DNA of 64,000 bases. Origin: Heliopora coerulea. Lineage: Eukaryota > Cnidaria > Anthozoa > Scleralcyonacea > Helioporidae. How positions within the stretch are numbered: the stretch's first letter is position 1; every line of letters begins with the position of its first letter. Under the pieces are notes generated by a model that worked only from the letters and a program-made list of their open reading frames with translations, did not search any database and had not been told where the DNA came from. The position numbers and the translations under genes were made by a program. The DNA lies in the NCBI GenBank assembly GCA_030142905.1, contig JASJOG010000295.1:248001-312000 (forward strand). The letters run 5' to 3'. Shown here in pieces: positions 7,367 to 17,162 of this stretch.

Positions 7367-8947
7367 ATGTCCATACCGTATGCGAACCGCTCAGCTGTTG
7401 CTGTGATCCCAACACTGGCAACAAGAGAGCTGCCTAGGATAAATTTGGACGAAGTCTTAGAAGACTTCAACGGACAGTACGAGCCATTGGGCAAGTACTT
7501 TTACTGTGTGCAGTTCATTTCTTCGAAAAAACTGCGCATAACATTTAACACAGCCGCGCTGATGGAGGATTGCCTCAGCGCCGGACTTTCGCTCCGAGGG
7601 TTTCCTCTCGAACCTCAACCCATTTCATGCAAAAAATGGGTCTCAGTACAACGTTTGGCCATTGGTATCCCTATGGAGGCCGCAACCCGTATCCTTGGAA
7701 AGTACGGGAAAGTTTATTCGGCTAAACACGAGACCAAGAGAGGCATATACACGGGCACCCTTTCTGTATTGATGGAGGTGCTTAAAAACATCCCGTCAAC
7801 CCTGCGTATTCGAGGGCATACCTGCCTTATCTTTTATCGCGGACAAGTACGGACTTGTTTCCGGTGCCAGTCGCCGGACCATACCACCCGCGACTGCCCC
7901 TACATGCAGTCTCGCACTTCCGCCACTGCCGACGACCCTCCCCCCACTTACGATGGGGAAACGCAGGACCAACCGTCCCCGTCAGCGGAGACTGAAACGC
8001 CGTCCGACCACCACACCCCAGAGGCATCCGCCCCTGGTGACACGGCTTCTCCGCCGCCCGTCCACACGACCGACATGGATGGCACCCACCCCGACGCCTC
8101 CCAACAGACTCCCATCCCTATGGAAGGGACCAATATGGAAGGCCTCGAACACGAAGGGGCAACCAGCCCCCTCACCCAGGATCGAACTGATCCCGACTCC
8201 GGCTCTGACCGGGGTAACGAAGTTAGAACTGCGGAGACTGATGCTACCGCCCATTCTCCCAGTCACGATGCTGACGCTTCTGCTACGCCCAGCACCGCGC
8301 TCACCGGCCTCGCCAACGACGCCGCCGGTGAAACAAAAGACACGGGTACAGCCACCCCAAACACCACCGCCAGTAATACCACCAGTTCCTCCTCGGCCGC
8401 CGAGAAGAACGCCTCAGACGGCAGCGAACTACTGGCCCCGCCGGCCTCTTACGCCAGCGCTGTGGATCCTCGGGTAACCACCGTGACCACTACCAGCGGT
8501 TCCCAACCTAGTGTGCTGTCCTCATACCCCCAGGAGTTCCCGCCCATCGCGAGCCCATCGGTGCAGGATACCGACACGGATGGCTTTAAAGTCCCACGCC
8601 GTCAGCGCCGACCACCCAGCCGTAACTCCAACCGGATGCGCTCTCGGTCGCGCTCCGCGTCGAGCACCGACTCGACCTCCTCGTCCGGACCACCAACCCG
8701 GAAACGTACCCAACCGTCCCTGGTTGGTACAGGCGTATCTTCACGCCGCTCCACCAGAGACATCGATATTACCTTGGGCCAATTTGGAGCCCTCTACGAC
8801 CTAGTCCCGGGCACTGGGGAAGTCCCTGACATTCGCCTGTCCGCCTCCGGAAACATCCTTCCCGATTCGCAACCCGAAGGGAATCTTGGACCTCGGCCTA
8901 CCTCCGAGCTGGACTTAACCTTGGAGTCTCTCCTGAACTTGAAATGA
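7367..8947 (+). CDS. ORF1: RRM-like/zinc-knuckle nucleic-acid-binding protein of U2-LINE
   Basis: The protein has 526 residues. Residues about 45-160 form an alpha/beta domain that aligns with the RRM-like region of the type B proteins (shared KLRITF/RLRVWC, GLSLRG/GLTLRG, GIPME/GLPEK, CLIFYRGQVRTCF/GLVYHPGQARTCF). A CCHC knuckle (C164, C167, H172, C177; Cx2Cx4Hx4C) follows. The C-terminal 340 residues are Pro/Ser/Thr-rich with an RS-like basic patch. By analogy with LINE ORF1 proteins it should bind the element RNA. The first ATG, in ACCATGT, was chosen. The stop overlaps the ORF2 start (ATGA). Confidence 0.92.
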   Translation: MSIPYANRSAVAVIPTLATRELPRINLDEVLEDFNGQYEPLGKYFYCVQFISSKKLRITFNTAALMEDCLSAGLSLRGFPLEPQPISCKKWVSVQRLAIGIPMEAATRILGKYGKVYSAKHETKRGIYTGTLSVLMEVLKNIPSTLRIRGHTCLIFYRGQVRTCFRCQSPDHTTRDCPYMQSRTSATADDPPPTYDGETQDQPSPSAETETPSDHHTPEASAPGDTASPPPVHTTDMDGTHPDASQQTPIPMEGTNMEGLEHEGATSPLTQDRTDPDSGSDRGNEVRTAETDATAHSPSHDADASATPSTALTGLANDAAGETKDTGTATPNTTASNTTSSSSAAEKNASDGSELLAPPASYASAVDPRVTTVTTTSGSQPSVLSSYPQEFPPIASPSVQDTDTDGFKVPRRQRRPPSRNSNRMRSRSRSASSTDSTSSSGPPTRKRTQPSLVGTGVSSRRSTRDIDITLGQFGALYDLVPGTGEVPDIRLSASGNILPDSQPEGNLGPRPTSELDLTLESLLNLK

Positions 8948-11900
8948 ACTGTAAAATATTGACCTTAAATATCCAGGGACTTCGATCCTTGGAGAACAGA
9001 CAAACTTTAACATCATGGCTAAATTGTTTTAAGCCATCCATAGTTTGCCTTCAAGAGACGCACTCCATCTCGGAGGAGGAATTTTCAGACTGGTTTACTA
9101 ACCCCATCATAACTAATACTAACTATAAATGTATATCCTCGCCCGGTACGGCACGTAGTCGCGGTGTTGCCATCCTTTACCGTCCCGAGGCCTTGTCGGT
9201 GGTTAGTAGTTGGAAAGACGACTCTGGGAGACTGGTTATTGCGGAATTTTCCCGTAATAATTTAAACTTCCAGGTCGCAAGTCTTTACGGCCCTAACAAC
9301 AAAAAAGACGGTAGTCTCTTTTTCGAATCCTTTTACCAAGCCCTAGACCCAGACCTCCCAGTGTTACTGTGTGGGGACTTTAACACAGTGGTAGATCCGT
9401 GCTCGGATCGCCTCGGATGTAATCCGAGGTCCCCCTGGGCTTACAACTGGTCACCTTCTCTGCGTGATTTAACCACCTCCTTCGAACTCTGCGATGTATG
9501 GCGCGCTATGCATCCCGGGGTCGAGGAGTTCACGTGGAGGAGGCCCGGTGGCGGCCAGGCCTCCCGGATCGACATGATCTGGTTACCACAGCGATACCTG
9601 GGTCTCGTCTCGTCAGTGGGGATCTTTCCCTTCTTTCGATCAGATCACTCCTATGTGTATCTGGACATCAACCTTCCATCTGGGGTTGATAGGGGCAAAG
9701 GATTATGGAAGTTCAACACCTCTCACCTCAAGGATGAGGCCTTCTGCAACGAAATCGCAGGATTTTGGGTGGATTGGCGTCGTGAGCGGAATCGTTTTTC
9801 TTCTCTCTCATCATGGTGGGATGCCGGCAAAGTCCGGATTAAAAGGTTGATCCGTCGTTTCTCGCGGGAGAAATCTCAACAGCAGCGACGCAAAATCAAA
9901 TCGTTGAACGCTACCGTCGAACATGTCCAAAGGCGAATTGATAACGGTGAGCAGCTCCCCGGTCTGCTGGAGGAAGTGAGAGCAGAGCTAGCCTCCGAGC
10001 TTCTCACGGAAGCCAAGGGGGCGCAGTTGCGTGCAGCCACGCGGTGGGCGGAAGACGGGGAGTCGTCGACGGCCTATTTCCTGCGCCAAGAGAAGGTCCG
10101 GGGGCAGCAGCGCTTAATCAGTGGCGTTAAACGCCCTGACGGCACGCTTGCTACCTCCACTAAGGACATGATTGGCGTATGGCGGGATTACTACTTCAAG
10201 CTGTTCTCGTCAGAACACCTAGACGAGGGAGAACAACACCCCTTCCTAGAGCGTCTTGAACGTAAGTTGTCCCCTGCCGAGACCGAGTTGTGTGAGGGAG
10301 ACCTCACGGAAGCAGAGTGTGAAAGGGCACTCAAACAGATGGCTTCCAATAAGTCGCCGGGGGTAGATGGCCTTCCCGCCGAATTTTATGTTCGGTTCTG
10401 GGGGTTGTTGGGCCCAGACTTAGTCAACGTATTCAACTCGTGCTACCGTTCTGGAAAAATGTCCAAATCCCAACGCTCGGGTACGATAACGCTCTTGTTC
10501 AAGAGGGGGGACCCTCTTGAAACCGCGAATTGGCGTCCAATCACCCTCCTGTGTGCGGATTACAAGATCGCGGCCAAGGCGCTAGCGAATCGCCTCCTCC
10601 TGGTTATATCGTCCGTGGTGTCGCCGGATCAATCGTGCGGCATTCCCGGCCGGTGCGTGGGGGAGAACGTACGTCTTCTCCACGACGTCGTAGATTATGC
10701 CAACTCTCAGGCATTACCCGCTGCTGTGCTCTCCCTTGATCAGGAAAAAGCCTTCGACCGTGTAGAGTGGACCTACATGCAGAAGGTTCTGGTCAAGATG
10801 GGATTTGGCCCCTCTTTTCGCCGCTGGGTGGCCCTGTTGTACGGTGAGGTGTTTTCGGCGGTGATCGTGAACGGCTTCGTTTCGGAGCTGTTTCCCGTTC
10901 GCCGGGGGGTTAGGCAAGGTTGTCCTCTTTCGCCGCTCTTGTACGTCCTGGTCGCAGAGTCGTTGGCCTGTGCCATCCGCGCAGACCCCGCCATTGACGG
11001 GTTTCCTCTCCCTGCTGGGGGAGTGCGACACAAGATCTCGCAATATGCCGACGACACGTCCGCACTGGTGACCTCGGACGCTTCGATTCTCGCTTTGGTC
11101 CGGTTGTTCGAGAGGTACGAAAAAGGATCGGGGGCTCGGCTTAACATTACCAAATGTAAAGCCCTCGTCTTGGGCCCATGGAGATCTCGCACCTCTTTCC
11201 CAGTGGACTTTCGGGTTTCCTCCAGCCATATCGAGGTCCTTGGAAGCCGCCTCTCAAACGAGGGAGGCGAGGACTGGGGGCCCCACCTCAAAAAGCTGGA
11301 GAAGGTCTTTCAGTCTTGGGCGCACCGTAAGCTGTCCTTTAGGGGCCGGGCACTAATTGCTAACTCTCTGGGCCTAAGCACATTCTGGTACTTAGGCTCC
11401 ATCAGACTAATCCCCACTAATATAATTCATGAAATTAATAAACTTGTGTTTCCTTTTGTCTGGGGTAAAAAGAGGGAATGGCTCAGCAGGTCTTCGGTGA
11501 CGCAGCCCCTTGACCATGGAGGCTTAGGGGTTGTAGAAGTGACTCGCAAGCTGTCGTCTCTTCACATTATTTGGGTGAAGCGCTTTCTTTCCGGTGAATA
11601 CCGTGGTTGGCAGAGTTTCTTCCATTATTATCTTCGAAGGGCTTTCCTTGCGGAACCAGTTAATCGAGTCTTCGGCCTACCTCAGGTCAGCGCAGCCACA
11701 CTCCGCCGTCTGCCACCCTTCTATGGCGCAGTACTCACAGCGTGGTATGCTGTCGGTGGCACCCAAGCCTTCGGCGCCTTCATCGTGCCAAGGCCCAATG
11801 CTGACCCGCTGCCAGTGGCTGAAATCACCGCCAAGAATGTTTACGCCATCTTAGGCCGCCTTAACTCTACACCACACCGCTGCATCGCCAAGGTTCGCGA

Positions 11901-12480
11901 ACTAGGACTTGGCCCTATCCACTGGCCGAAAGTGTGGCAAAATTTGAACTTGCTCCGCCACTTAAGACCGGCACTTGACACGTCTTGGCTGATAGCCCAT
12001 TGCATTCTACCAACTGCGGACCGACTCCTCCACTTTGGAATGGCAGTGGACCCTGCGTGTCACTGTGGGGCACCCGAAACTCTCGTGCACCTGTTTGTCG
12101 ACTGTCCTTTTGCGCAGCCCATCCTGGCTTGGTTCACCATCCTCCTCCGTCGGGCCAGGTTAACGGTGCCACGCCCAACAGCCTCGGATATCTTGTGGGC
12201 ATTCCCATCCACCGCGCACATCCCAGCCGGCCTCATCGCCCTACTTGGCATCATCCGCCACCAGATTTGGATCGCCCGAAACTCTCATCGTTTTGATGGC
12301 CTTCAGCCGGAACCCCAAATCTCGCTGAAGAGGATTAAGTCATCTCTTCGATTCCTCTTGCGAGTGCAACAGCGCCACTGTCTCGCCACCACCTTCGAGC
12401 AGGAATGGCTAGCTGGGGGTGTCCTAGGATCTTTGCAGCCGGATGGGTCTCTTTCATTCCATGCTGAGGTGCATTCTTAA
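8944..12480 (+). CDS. ORF2: APE endonuclease + reverse transcriptase of U2-LINE copy 2
   Basis: The protein has 1178 residues and is identical to the product at 669-4205. All endonuclease motifs (N9, E38, GDFN 144-147, SDH 233-235), RT motifs (D599, YADD 701-704) and the C-terminal CxCx7Hx4C motif are intact. The 4-nt ATGA overlap with ORF1 suggests that ORF2 is translated by termination-reinitiation after ORF1. The enzyme would nick U2 DNA near nt 22-24 and reverse-transcribe from the nick. Confidence 0.95.
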   Translation: MNCKILTLNIQGLRSLENRQTLTSWLNCFKPSIVCLQETHSISEEEFSDWFTNPIITNTNYKCISSPGTARSRGVAILYRPEALSVVSSWKDDSGRLVIAEFSRNNLNFQVASLYGPNNKKDGSLFFESFYQALDPDLPVLLCGDFNTVVDPCSDRLGCNPRSPWAYNWSPSLRDLTTSFELCDVWRAMHPGVEEFTWRRPGGGQASRIDMIWLPQRYLGLVSSVGIFPFFRSDHSYVYLDINLPSGVDRGKGLWKFNTSHLKDEAFCNEIAGFWVDWRRERNRFSSLSSWWDAGKVRIKRLIRRFSREKSQQQRRKIKSLNATVEHVQRRIDNGEQLPGLLEEVRAELASELLTEAKGAQLRAATRWAEDGESSTAYFLRQEKVRGQQRLISGVKRPDGTLATSTKDMIGVWRDYYFKLFSSEHLDEGEQHPFLERLERKLSPAETELCEGDLTEAECERALKQMASNKSPGVDGLPAEFYVRFWGLLGPDLVNVFNSCYRSGKMSKSQRSGTITLLFKRGDPLETANWRPITLLCADYKIAAKALANRLLLVISSVVSPDQSCGIPGRCVGENVRLLHDVVDYANSQALPAAVLSLDQEKAFDRVEWTYMQKVLVKMGFGPSFRRWVALLYGEVFSAVIVNGFVSELFPVRRGVRQGCPLSPLLYVLVAESLACAIRADPAIDGFPLPAGGVRHKISQYADDTSALVTSDASILALVRLFERYEKGSGARLNITKCKALVLGPWRSRTSFPVDFRVSSSHIEVLGSRLSNEGGEDWGPHLKKLEKVFQSWAHRKLSFRGRALIANSLGLSTFWYLGSIRLIPTNIIHEINKLVFPFVWGKKREWLSRSSVTQPLDHGGLGVVEVTRKLSSLHIIWVKRFLSGEYRGWQSFFHYYLRRAFLAEPVNRVFGLPQVSAATLRRLPPFYGAVLTAWYAVGGTQAFGAFIVPRPNADPLPVAEITAKNVYAILGRLNSTPHRCIAKVRELGLGPIHWPKVWQNLNLLRHLRPALDTSWLIAHCILPTADRLLHFGMAVDPACHCGAPETLVHLFVDCPFAQPILAWFTILLRRARLTVPRPTASDILWAFPSTAHIPAGLIALLGIIRHQIWIARNSHRFDGLQPEPQISLKRIKSSLRFLLRVQQRHCLATTFEQEWLAGGVLGSLQPDGSLSFHAEVHS

Positions 12481-13002
12481 GGTCAGGTACACGAAAAAGG
12501 TAAGAACACTAATTAATCCATCTAGGGGTTTTATCCCCGGGTCCTTGTTTAAGTTTCTCGCGGAGGGGGTGCTTGGTGCCGAGGGTCTCCTTAACCGGTG
12601 TACTTGACGCCCCAAGTGCTCTCCCCTTTTACGTTTTATTATTTGCGAGGGAGAGCCCAGTACCGAGGGTCTCCTTAACCGGTGTACTTGACGTCCTGAG
12701 CGCTTTCTCGCCTTTACATGCTTATTATTTGCTTGGAAGTCTGCGGACCAAGGCCACGTTTCACCGCCAGTCACCTTCATTCTCCACCTCACGGTCCGTC
12801 GGTGAAACGGCGACGAGATACTACGCACTGAGTAGCCGACCGTCCTACCACCTTGTCGTTTCCGGCGTGGAGAGGGTTTCGCGAGCCCTGTAACTGCGTA
12901 GCCAGCGATATGCTACCTCCGTGGATTATCCCCCGCTGCACACAGCTCCAGAGGCCCATTGCACCGTCGGGCGCTCACAGCTGTCGGGGAGAAATTCAAA
13001 AC
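12481..13002 (+). promoter_or_regulatory. 3' UTR of U2-LINE copy 2
   Basis: It matches 4206-4727: 31-bp direct repeats at 12579-12609 and 12663-12693, a covarying hairpin at 12898-12916, and the terminal bulged stem at 12931-12989. Confidence 0.75.
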
Positions 13003-13172
13003 AAGATCAAGTGTAGTATCTGTTCTTATCAGCTTAATATCTGGTATGCCAGGCAACGCCTGGCTCATATATTAAACTGATTTTTGGACCTCGGCCATGG
13101 GATTGAAGCTTGCTTCACCCTGGCCACGGGTTGTCTCGGTCTTGCACTAAATCCGAGTACGGCCCCTTCCCC
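13003..13172 (+). pseudogene. U2 snRNA gene split by the U2-LINE (3' part, nt 23-192)
   Basis: The 5' part (nt 1-24) is at 6970-6993. The two parts are separated by the 6-kb element, so no normal U2 can be made. Confidence 0.93.
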
Positions 13173-13557
13173 AAAGGGGAAGAACAACAATAACAATTGA
13201 AATGATATGAAAGGAAAACGGTCAGAGCAGCAAGTAATGTGTTTTGTTTGTGCGATTACATTTCAGGTCAGCTTTGAATGTGTCCCTGGAGACGAAGCGC
13301 CGTGTCTCTGGAGAGCATGATGCGGACAAGGTTGGCTGCTTGGCGATTGCAAGGAACGACAAGATGACGAACCATCGCCCGCCCGCCCGCCCGCCCGCCC
13401 ACAGTTCCAAGGAGTAGCGAAGGAAATGCTAGAGATAAAACATGGTAGGTAATCATTTCAGTCATTCCTAGCTAAGTTGATGCACCAAGCAACGTTCCTA
13501 CCACATGCGACAGTGTGAAATGAACCAATCAAAACGTTGCCTTTCGCCGGAAAACGC

Positions 13558-13646
13558 ATACTTACCTGACGCGAGAGGTACTTTGATCATGAAGGAAGTC
13601 CTCTCAGGATGAGGCCCTCTCATTGCACTTCGATTGGGTTGACTCC

Positions 13647-13678
<32 letters not shown>

Positions 13679-13721
13679 TATAATTTCTGTTAGTGGGGAC
13701 CTGCGTTCGCGCTCGTCCCCT
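13558..13721 (+). ncRNA. U1: U1 snRNA
   Basis: Uninterrupted copy, same as at 5283. Confidence 0.95.
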
Positions 13722-13884
13722 CCCTCCCTCCCTATCAAAGCGTAAAGCTGAAGTGAAAACGGATTAGTGAGTGAAACACGATGTAGGTGATGGTGTAGTT
13801 CGGTGCGTTCCTAACAATATCTTCGTCCAGTTGGCCGCCACACACAGCGCTAGCTATAAAAATGCTATAGTCCTTACGCCTCCT

Positions 13885-14004
13885 GTCTACGACCATACCA
13901 CCGGGAAAGCACCGGTTCTCGTCAGATCACCGAAGTTAAGCCCGGTCGGGCGGAGTTAGTACTTGGATGGGTGACCGCCTGGGAATACCCCGTGTTGTAG
14001 TCTT
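13885..14004 (+). rRNA. 5S: 5S rRNA
   Basis: Complete 120-nt copy. Confidence 0.96.
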
Positions 14005-14180
14005 TGTTTGCCGAACAATAAGGTACGCTACAGCAACGTCCGCTGACCAAAACGAACCACAACATGTTTGTCGGCGTTTTTCGTTCTTAAACTGATTTTT
14101 TTCCTTTTCGCTATCGCTTCTCGGCCTCTTGGCTAAGATCAAGTGTAGTATCTGTTCTTATCAGCTTAATTCAGTGCTGC

Positions 14181-14193
14181 CTTGATCTTAGTC
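14181..14193 (+). promoter_or_regulatory. 5'-terminal segment complementary to upstream U2 nt 19-31
   Basis: CTTGATCTTAGTC can pair with GGCTAAGATCAAG of the U2 5' fragment (14131-14143): 13 bp with one G-U. In A2 and A3 single changes keep pairing as G-U. A4 has two mismatches. The element's 5' end could thus fold back on the U2 leader in a joint transcript. Confidence 0.55.
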
Positions 14194-14392
14194 ATTAGGT
14201 CACACTCTTGCTATTTCAAAGTGATCCTAAGTGTTTTCTTATTCGCGAGAGTGTATTTAAATTGTCTCTGGAGATTTCCTCTGCCTGTTATCTTCCGAAG
14301 AAATTTGTGACCGTTGGGTTTTCCCAAGAGAAGCCGCCATACATCTCAAGTCTACTTCATCATTGTTGATATTTGCCGTTTTTATCTTCGTT

Positions 14393-15793
14393 ATGGTCCA
14401 ACAAACATCGAATCCTGTTCCTAAGTCTCCTGGTCTTCTACCAACACCTATTCGTCGAACCTCTCAAGATAATATTGATCCGTTTGTGGGCCGATCGTAT
14501 TATCCTCTACCTTATCCACTATTGATAATCCTCGAAGGCAGTCAACTTTCTAAACTGATTTCTTGGGACATTTCGGTCTCCTCTAAACAAGCGAAATTGA
14601 AATTGGAATGGTCCACCTCTTCTGATGCCTCTGACTGCTCTTCAAATTCTGATATTTTTCCTGAACACATTTTACAAGCTATCAAGTTATATAATCTTGC
14701 CCAACCGTCTTGGTCGATCTCAACCGCCAAATCTAAACTGACAACAAAGGTCGAGTGGCAAATCTCGCATTCAAAGTTGGATTCACCTCATCCTGTTTCT
14801 CCTGACCTAAATTCTAGTGCCTCGTCGTTCAAGCCTCATGATTTTAAAACTCCTCTGTCTCAAAACTTCAAAAATTCACCTGATTCTGGCTTTCAAAGTT
14901 TAAATTCAAACCGTCGTCTCCATGGAGATCTTGTTAATTGGCGCCGTTCGGTTAATTTACCTCCTAATCCTTCTTTTGTCTCTCCTCGTCGGAAAAATCA
15001 CTGTCATGACATTTTCGTTGCATCAAATCCTGTTAAAGATAAAGCGTCAACCAAAGTGTCGAAGAATTCGTCTTCTGATCTTCCTAATTCTGATAAACCG
15101 CCTTTGCCCGTTCTTGCCCGAGAGGTCAAATCTGTTAATGTTAAACCTGACACCTCTCAAACACAAGGGAAAACCCCGAATCAACATGACCAAAATCGCT
15201 GCTCCAAAGACTCTTCAACCTCCGTTTCTGATACAATTTCTTCGTCTCATACTCCGGCTAAAGATGATTCATCTTCGAATAAAGATAACCCGATTGCTGC
15301 TGTTTCATCGTCGCCAAATCCATTGACTGAATTTCCTGATCCACCAAATGACTTTCCAAAACATTTCCTTGATACGCCAAATCCTCTTCCAATTGTAGGT
15401 GATGGTTTCCTTAACCCGAAGACGGCCGCTTATTTTATGAATATTTCTGGATCATGTCGTCTTTGTGGTAAAACTGTATCGTCCTACCTTATCGACCATC
15501 ATCTGATTCTGTGTTCTGGTTTGGATAGACAACCACTGGAAAGTTTTGCCAAATTCGCCACGAAAGAATTTTCCCTGAAGAAGAGCAAAGTTGTCGAAGC
15601 GTCTTTATTATATACTAAATTCGAAATGAACGATGCTTCTGTTCCGAACAAATACTTTAAAACTGTTAATCGTTATAGATCTTTTGTGTTGAAACTTGAA
15701 GACCTTTCTAAAGAACTTATTGAAGCTGCTTTTAAGAAACTGAAATTATCTCCCAAATTAGAATCATTTAATATCCTTAAATATCAAACATAA
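14393..15793 (+). CDS. Type A protein A1, C2HC-finger protein of unknown function
   Basis: The protein has 466 residues from the ATG at 14393, the first Met that aligns in all four type A copies (MVxxS...PGLLPTP). Upstream codons are open but have no shared ATG. Three regions are visible: a conserved N-terminal domain (GRSYYPLPYP, ISWDISVS, a second PSW block, KVEWQIS), a Ser/Pro/Asn-rich middle with a short NWRRSVNLP motif, and a conserved C-terminal domain starting PLPIVGDGFL. That domain has a Cx2Cx11Hx3C finger (C355, C358, H370, C374) and a basic helical tail. The spacing fits zf-C2HC-type fingers. I do not recognise the N-terminal domain. It could be an ORF1-like RNA- or DNA-binding protein. 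Confidence 0.85.
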   Translation: MVQQTSNPVPKSPGLLPTPIRRTSQDNIDPFVGRSYYPLPYPLLIILEGSQLSKLISWDISVSSKQAKLKLEWSTSSDASDCSSNSDIFPEHILQAIKLYNLAQPSWSISTAKSKLTTKVEWQISHSKLDSPHPVSPDLNSSASSFKPHDFKTPLSQNFKNSPDSGFQSLNSNRRLHGDLVNWRRSVNLPPNPSFVSPRRKNHCHDIFVASNPVKDKASTKVSKNSSSDLPNSDKPPLPVLAREVKSVNVKPDTSQTQGKTPNQHDQNRCSKDSSTSVSDTISSSHTPAKDDSSSNKDNPIAAVSSSPNPLTEFPDPPNDFPKHFLDTPNPLPIVGDGFLNPKTAAYFMNISGSCRLCGKTVSSYLIDHHLILCSGLDRQPLESFAKFATKEFSLKKSKVVEASLLYTKFEMNDASVPNKYFKTVNRYRSFVLKLEDLSKELIEAAFKKLKLSPKLESFNILKYQT

Positions 15794-15913
15794 ACTCTGA
15801 TACTGAATTTATTCAGTATCATCTACTCTGTATTTAATTCATATATAACTTTGTGTAATAACTTAGGAAAGAATACCAGTCCCATCATCTGTAAACATTT
15901 CAAGATAATAAAC
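15794..15913 (+). promoter_or_regulatory. 3' UTR of A1 with terminal hairpin
   Basis: GATACTGAA and TTCAGTATC (about 15799-15820) form a near-perfect hairpin just after the stop. A2 and A4 have the same hairpin. A3 has a shorter version, GATACTA/TAGTATC. The last ~40 nt (CAGTCCCATCATCTGTAAACAT) resemble the end of the RLE LINE (TGGACCCATCAATTGTAA). Confidence 0.6.
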
Positions 15914-16067
15914 TCTGTTCTTATCAGCTTAATATCTGGTATGCCAGGCAACGCCTGGCTCATATATTAAACTGATTTTTGGACCTCGGCCATGGGATTG
16001 AAGCTTGCTTCACCCTGGCCACGGGTTGTCTCGGTCTTGCACTAAATCCGAGTACGGCCCCTTCCCC
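15914..16067 (+). pseudogene. U2 snRNA gene split by A1 (3' part, nt 39-192)
   Basis: The 5' part (nt 1-58) is at 14113-14170. Nt 39-58 occur on both sides. Confidence 0.93.
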
Positions 16068-16452
16068 AAAGGGGAAGAACAACAATAACAATTGAAATGA
16101 TATGAAAGGAAAACGGTCAGAGCAGCAAGTAATGTGTTTTGTTTGTGCGATTACATTTCAGGTCAGCTTTGAATGTGTCCCTGGAGACGAAGCGCCGTGT
16201 CTCTGGAGAGCATGATGCGGACAAGGTTGGCTGCTTGGCGATTGCAAGGAACGACAAGATGACGAACCATCGCCCGCCCGCCCGCCCGCCCGCCCACAGT
16301 TCCAAGGAGTAGCGAAGGAAATGCTAGAGATAAAACATGGTAGGTAATCATTTCAGTCATTCCTAGCTAAGTTGATGCACCAAGCAACGTTCCTACCACA
16401 TGCGACAGTGTGAAATGAACCAATCAAAACGTTGCCTTTCGCCGGAAAACGC

Positions 16453-16541
16453 ATACTTACCTGACGCGAGAGGTACTTTGATCATGAAGGAAGTCCTCTC
16501 AGGATGAGGCCCTCTCATTGCACTTCGATTGGGTTGACTCC

Positions 16542-16573
<32 letters not shown>

Positions 16574-16616
16574 TATAATTTCTGTTAGTGGGGACCTGCG
16601 TTCGCGCTCGTCCCCT
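16453..16616 (+). ncRNA. U1: U1 snRNA
   Basis: Uninterrupted copy, same as at 5283. Confidence 0.95.
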
Positions 16617-16779
16617 CCCTCCCTCCCTATCAAAGCGTAAAGCTGAAGTGAAAACGGATTAGTGAGTGAAACACGATGTAGGTGATGGTGTAGTTCGGTG
16701 CGTTCCTAACAATATCTTCGTCCAGTTGGCCGCCACACACAGCGCTAGCTATAAAAATGCTATAGTCCTTACGCCTCCT

Positions 16780-16899
16780 GTCTACGACCATACCACCGGG
16801 AAAGCACCGGTTCTCGTCAGATCACCGAAGTTAAGCCCGGTCGGGCGGAGTTAGTACTTGGATGGGTGACCGCCTGGGAATACCCCGTGTTGTAGTCTT
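16780..16899 (+). rRNA. 5S: 5S rRNA
   Basis: Complete 120-nt copy. Confidence 0.96.
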
Positions 16900-17162
16900 T
16901 GTTTGCCGAACAATAAGGTACGCTACAGCAACGTCCGCTGACCAAAACGAACCACAACATGTTTGTCGGCGTTTTTCGTTCTTAAACTGATTTTTTTCCT
17001 TTTCGCTATCGCTTCTCGGCCTATTGGCTAAGTCCAGAGGTCCGATCGTTCGTGGTTGTCCGCAAGCAAGGAGCAGTCTTCGAGATCTACGAGTCTACAA
17101 ACGTGCTGGGGGTGGATCCATGCTTAAGATCCGTCTTATAACACTCCCACACGTCTTCGAGT

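Larger units (their letters stand above)
6994..13002 (+). mobile_element. U2-specific Tx1-like LINE, complete copy 2
   Basis: The element is 6009 bp long and is inserted after U2 nt 22-24. The left flank ends GGCTAA and the right flank restarts AAGATC, so the target duplication is at most 2 bp. It has a 5' UTR of 373 bp, ORF1, ORF2 overlapping by 4 nt, and a 522-bp 3' UTR ending AAAAC. Both ORFs are open, so it is a candidate active master for the type B elements, which share its ORF1 domain, insertion point and 3' structure. Confidence 0.94.
14171..15913 (+). mobile_element. Type A non-autonomous element A1 in U2 site 2
   Basis: The element is 1743 bp long and is flanked by a 20-bp duplication of U2 nt 39-58 (14151-14170 and 15914-15933, TCTGTTCTTATCAGCTTAAT). 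Its first ~24 nt (TCAGTGCTGCCTTGATCTTA...) match the first bases of the RLE LINE at 18878, and both use the same target site. It encodes one protein and no RT, so it most likely moves with the RLE LINE machinery. Confidence 0.9.

Noticed and set aside
14171..14260. Type A 5' end as a hammerhead or HDV-like ribozyme
   Set aside because: A stem and a possible pseudoknot are visible, but no hammerhead core (CUGAUGA...GAAA) and no clear HDV-type P3/P4 and catalytic C; kept only as a structure.
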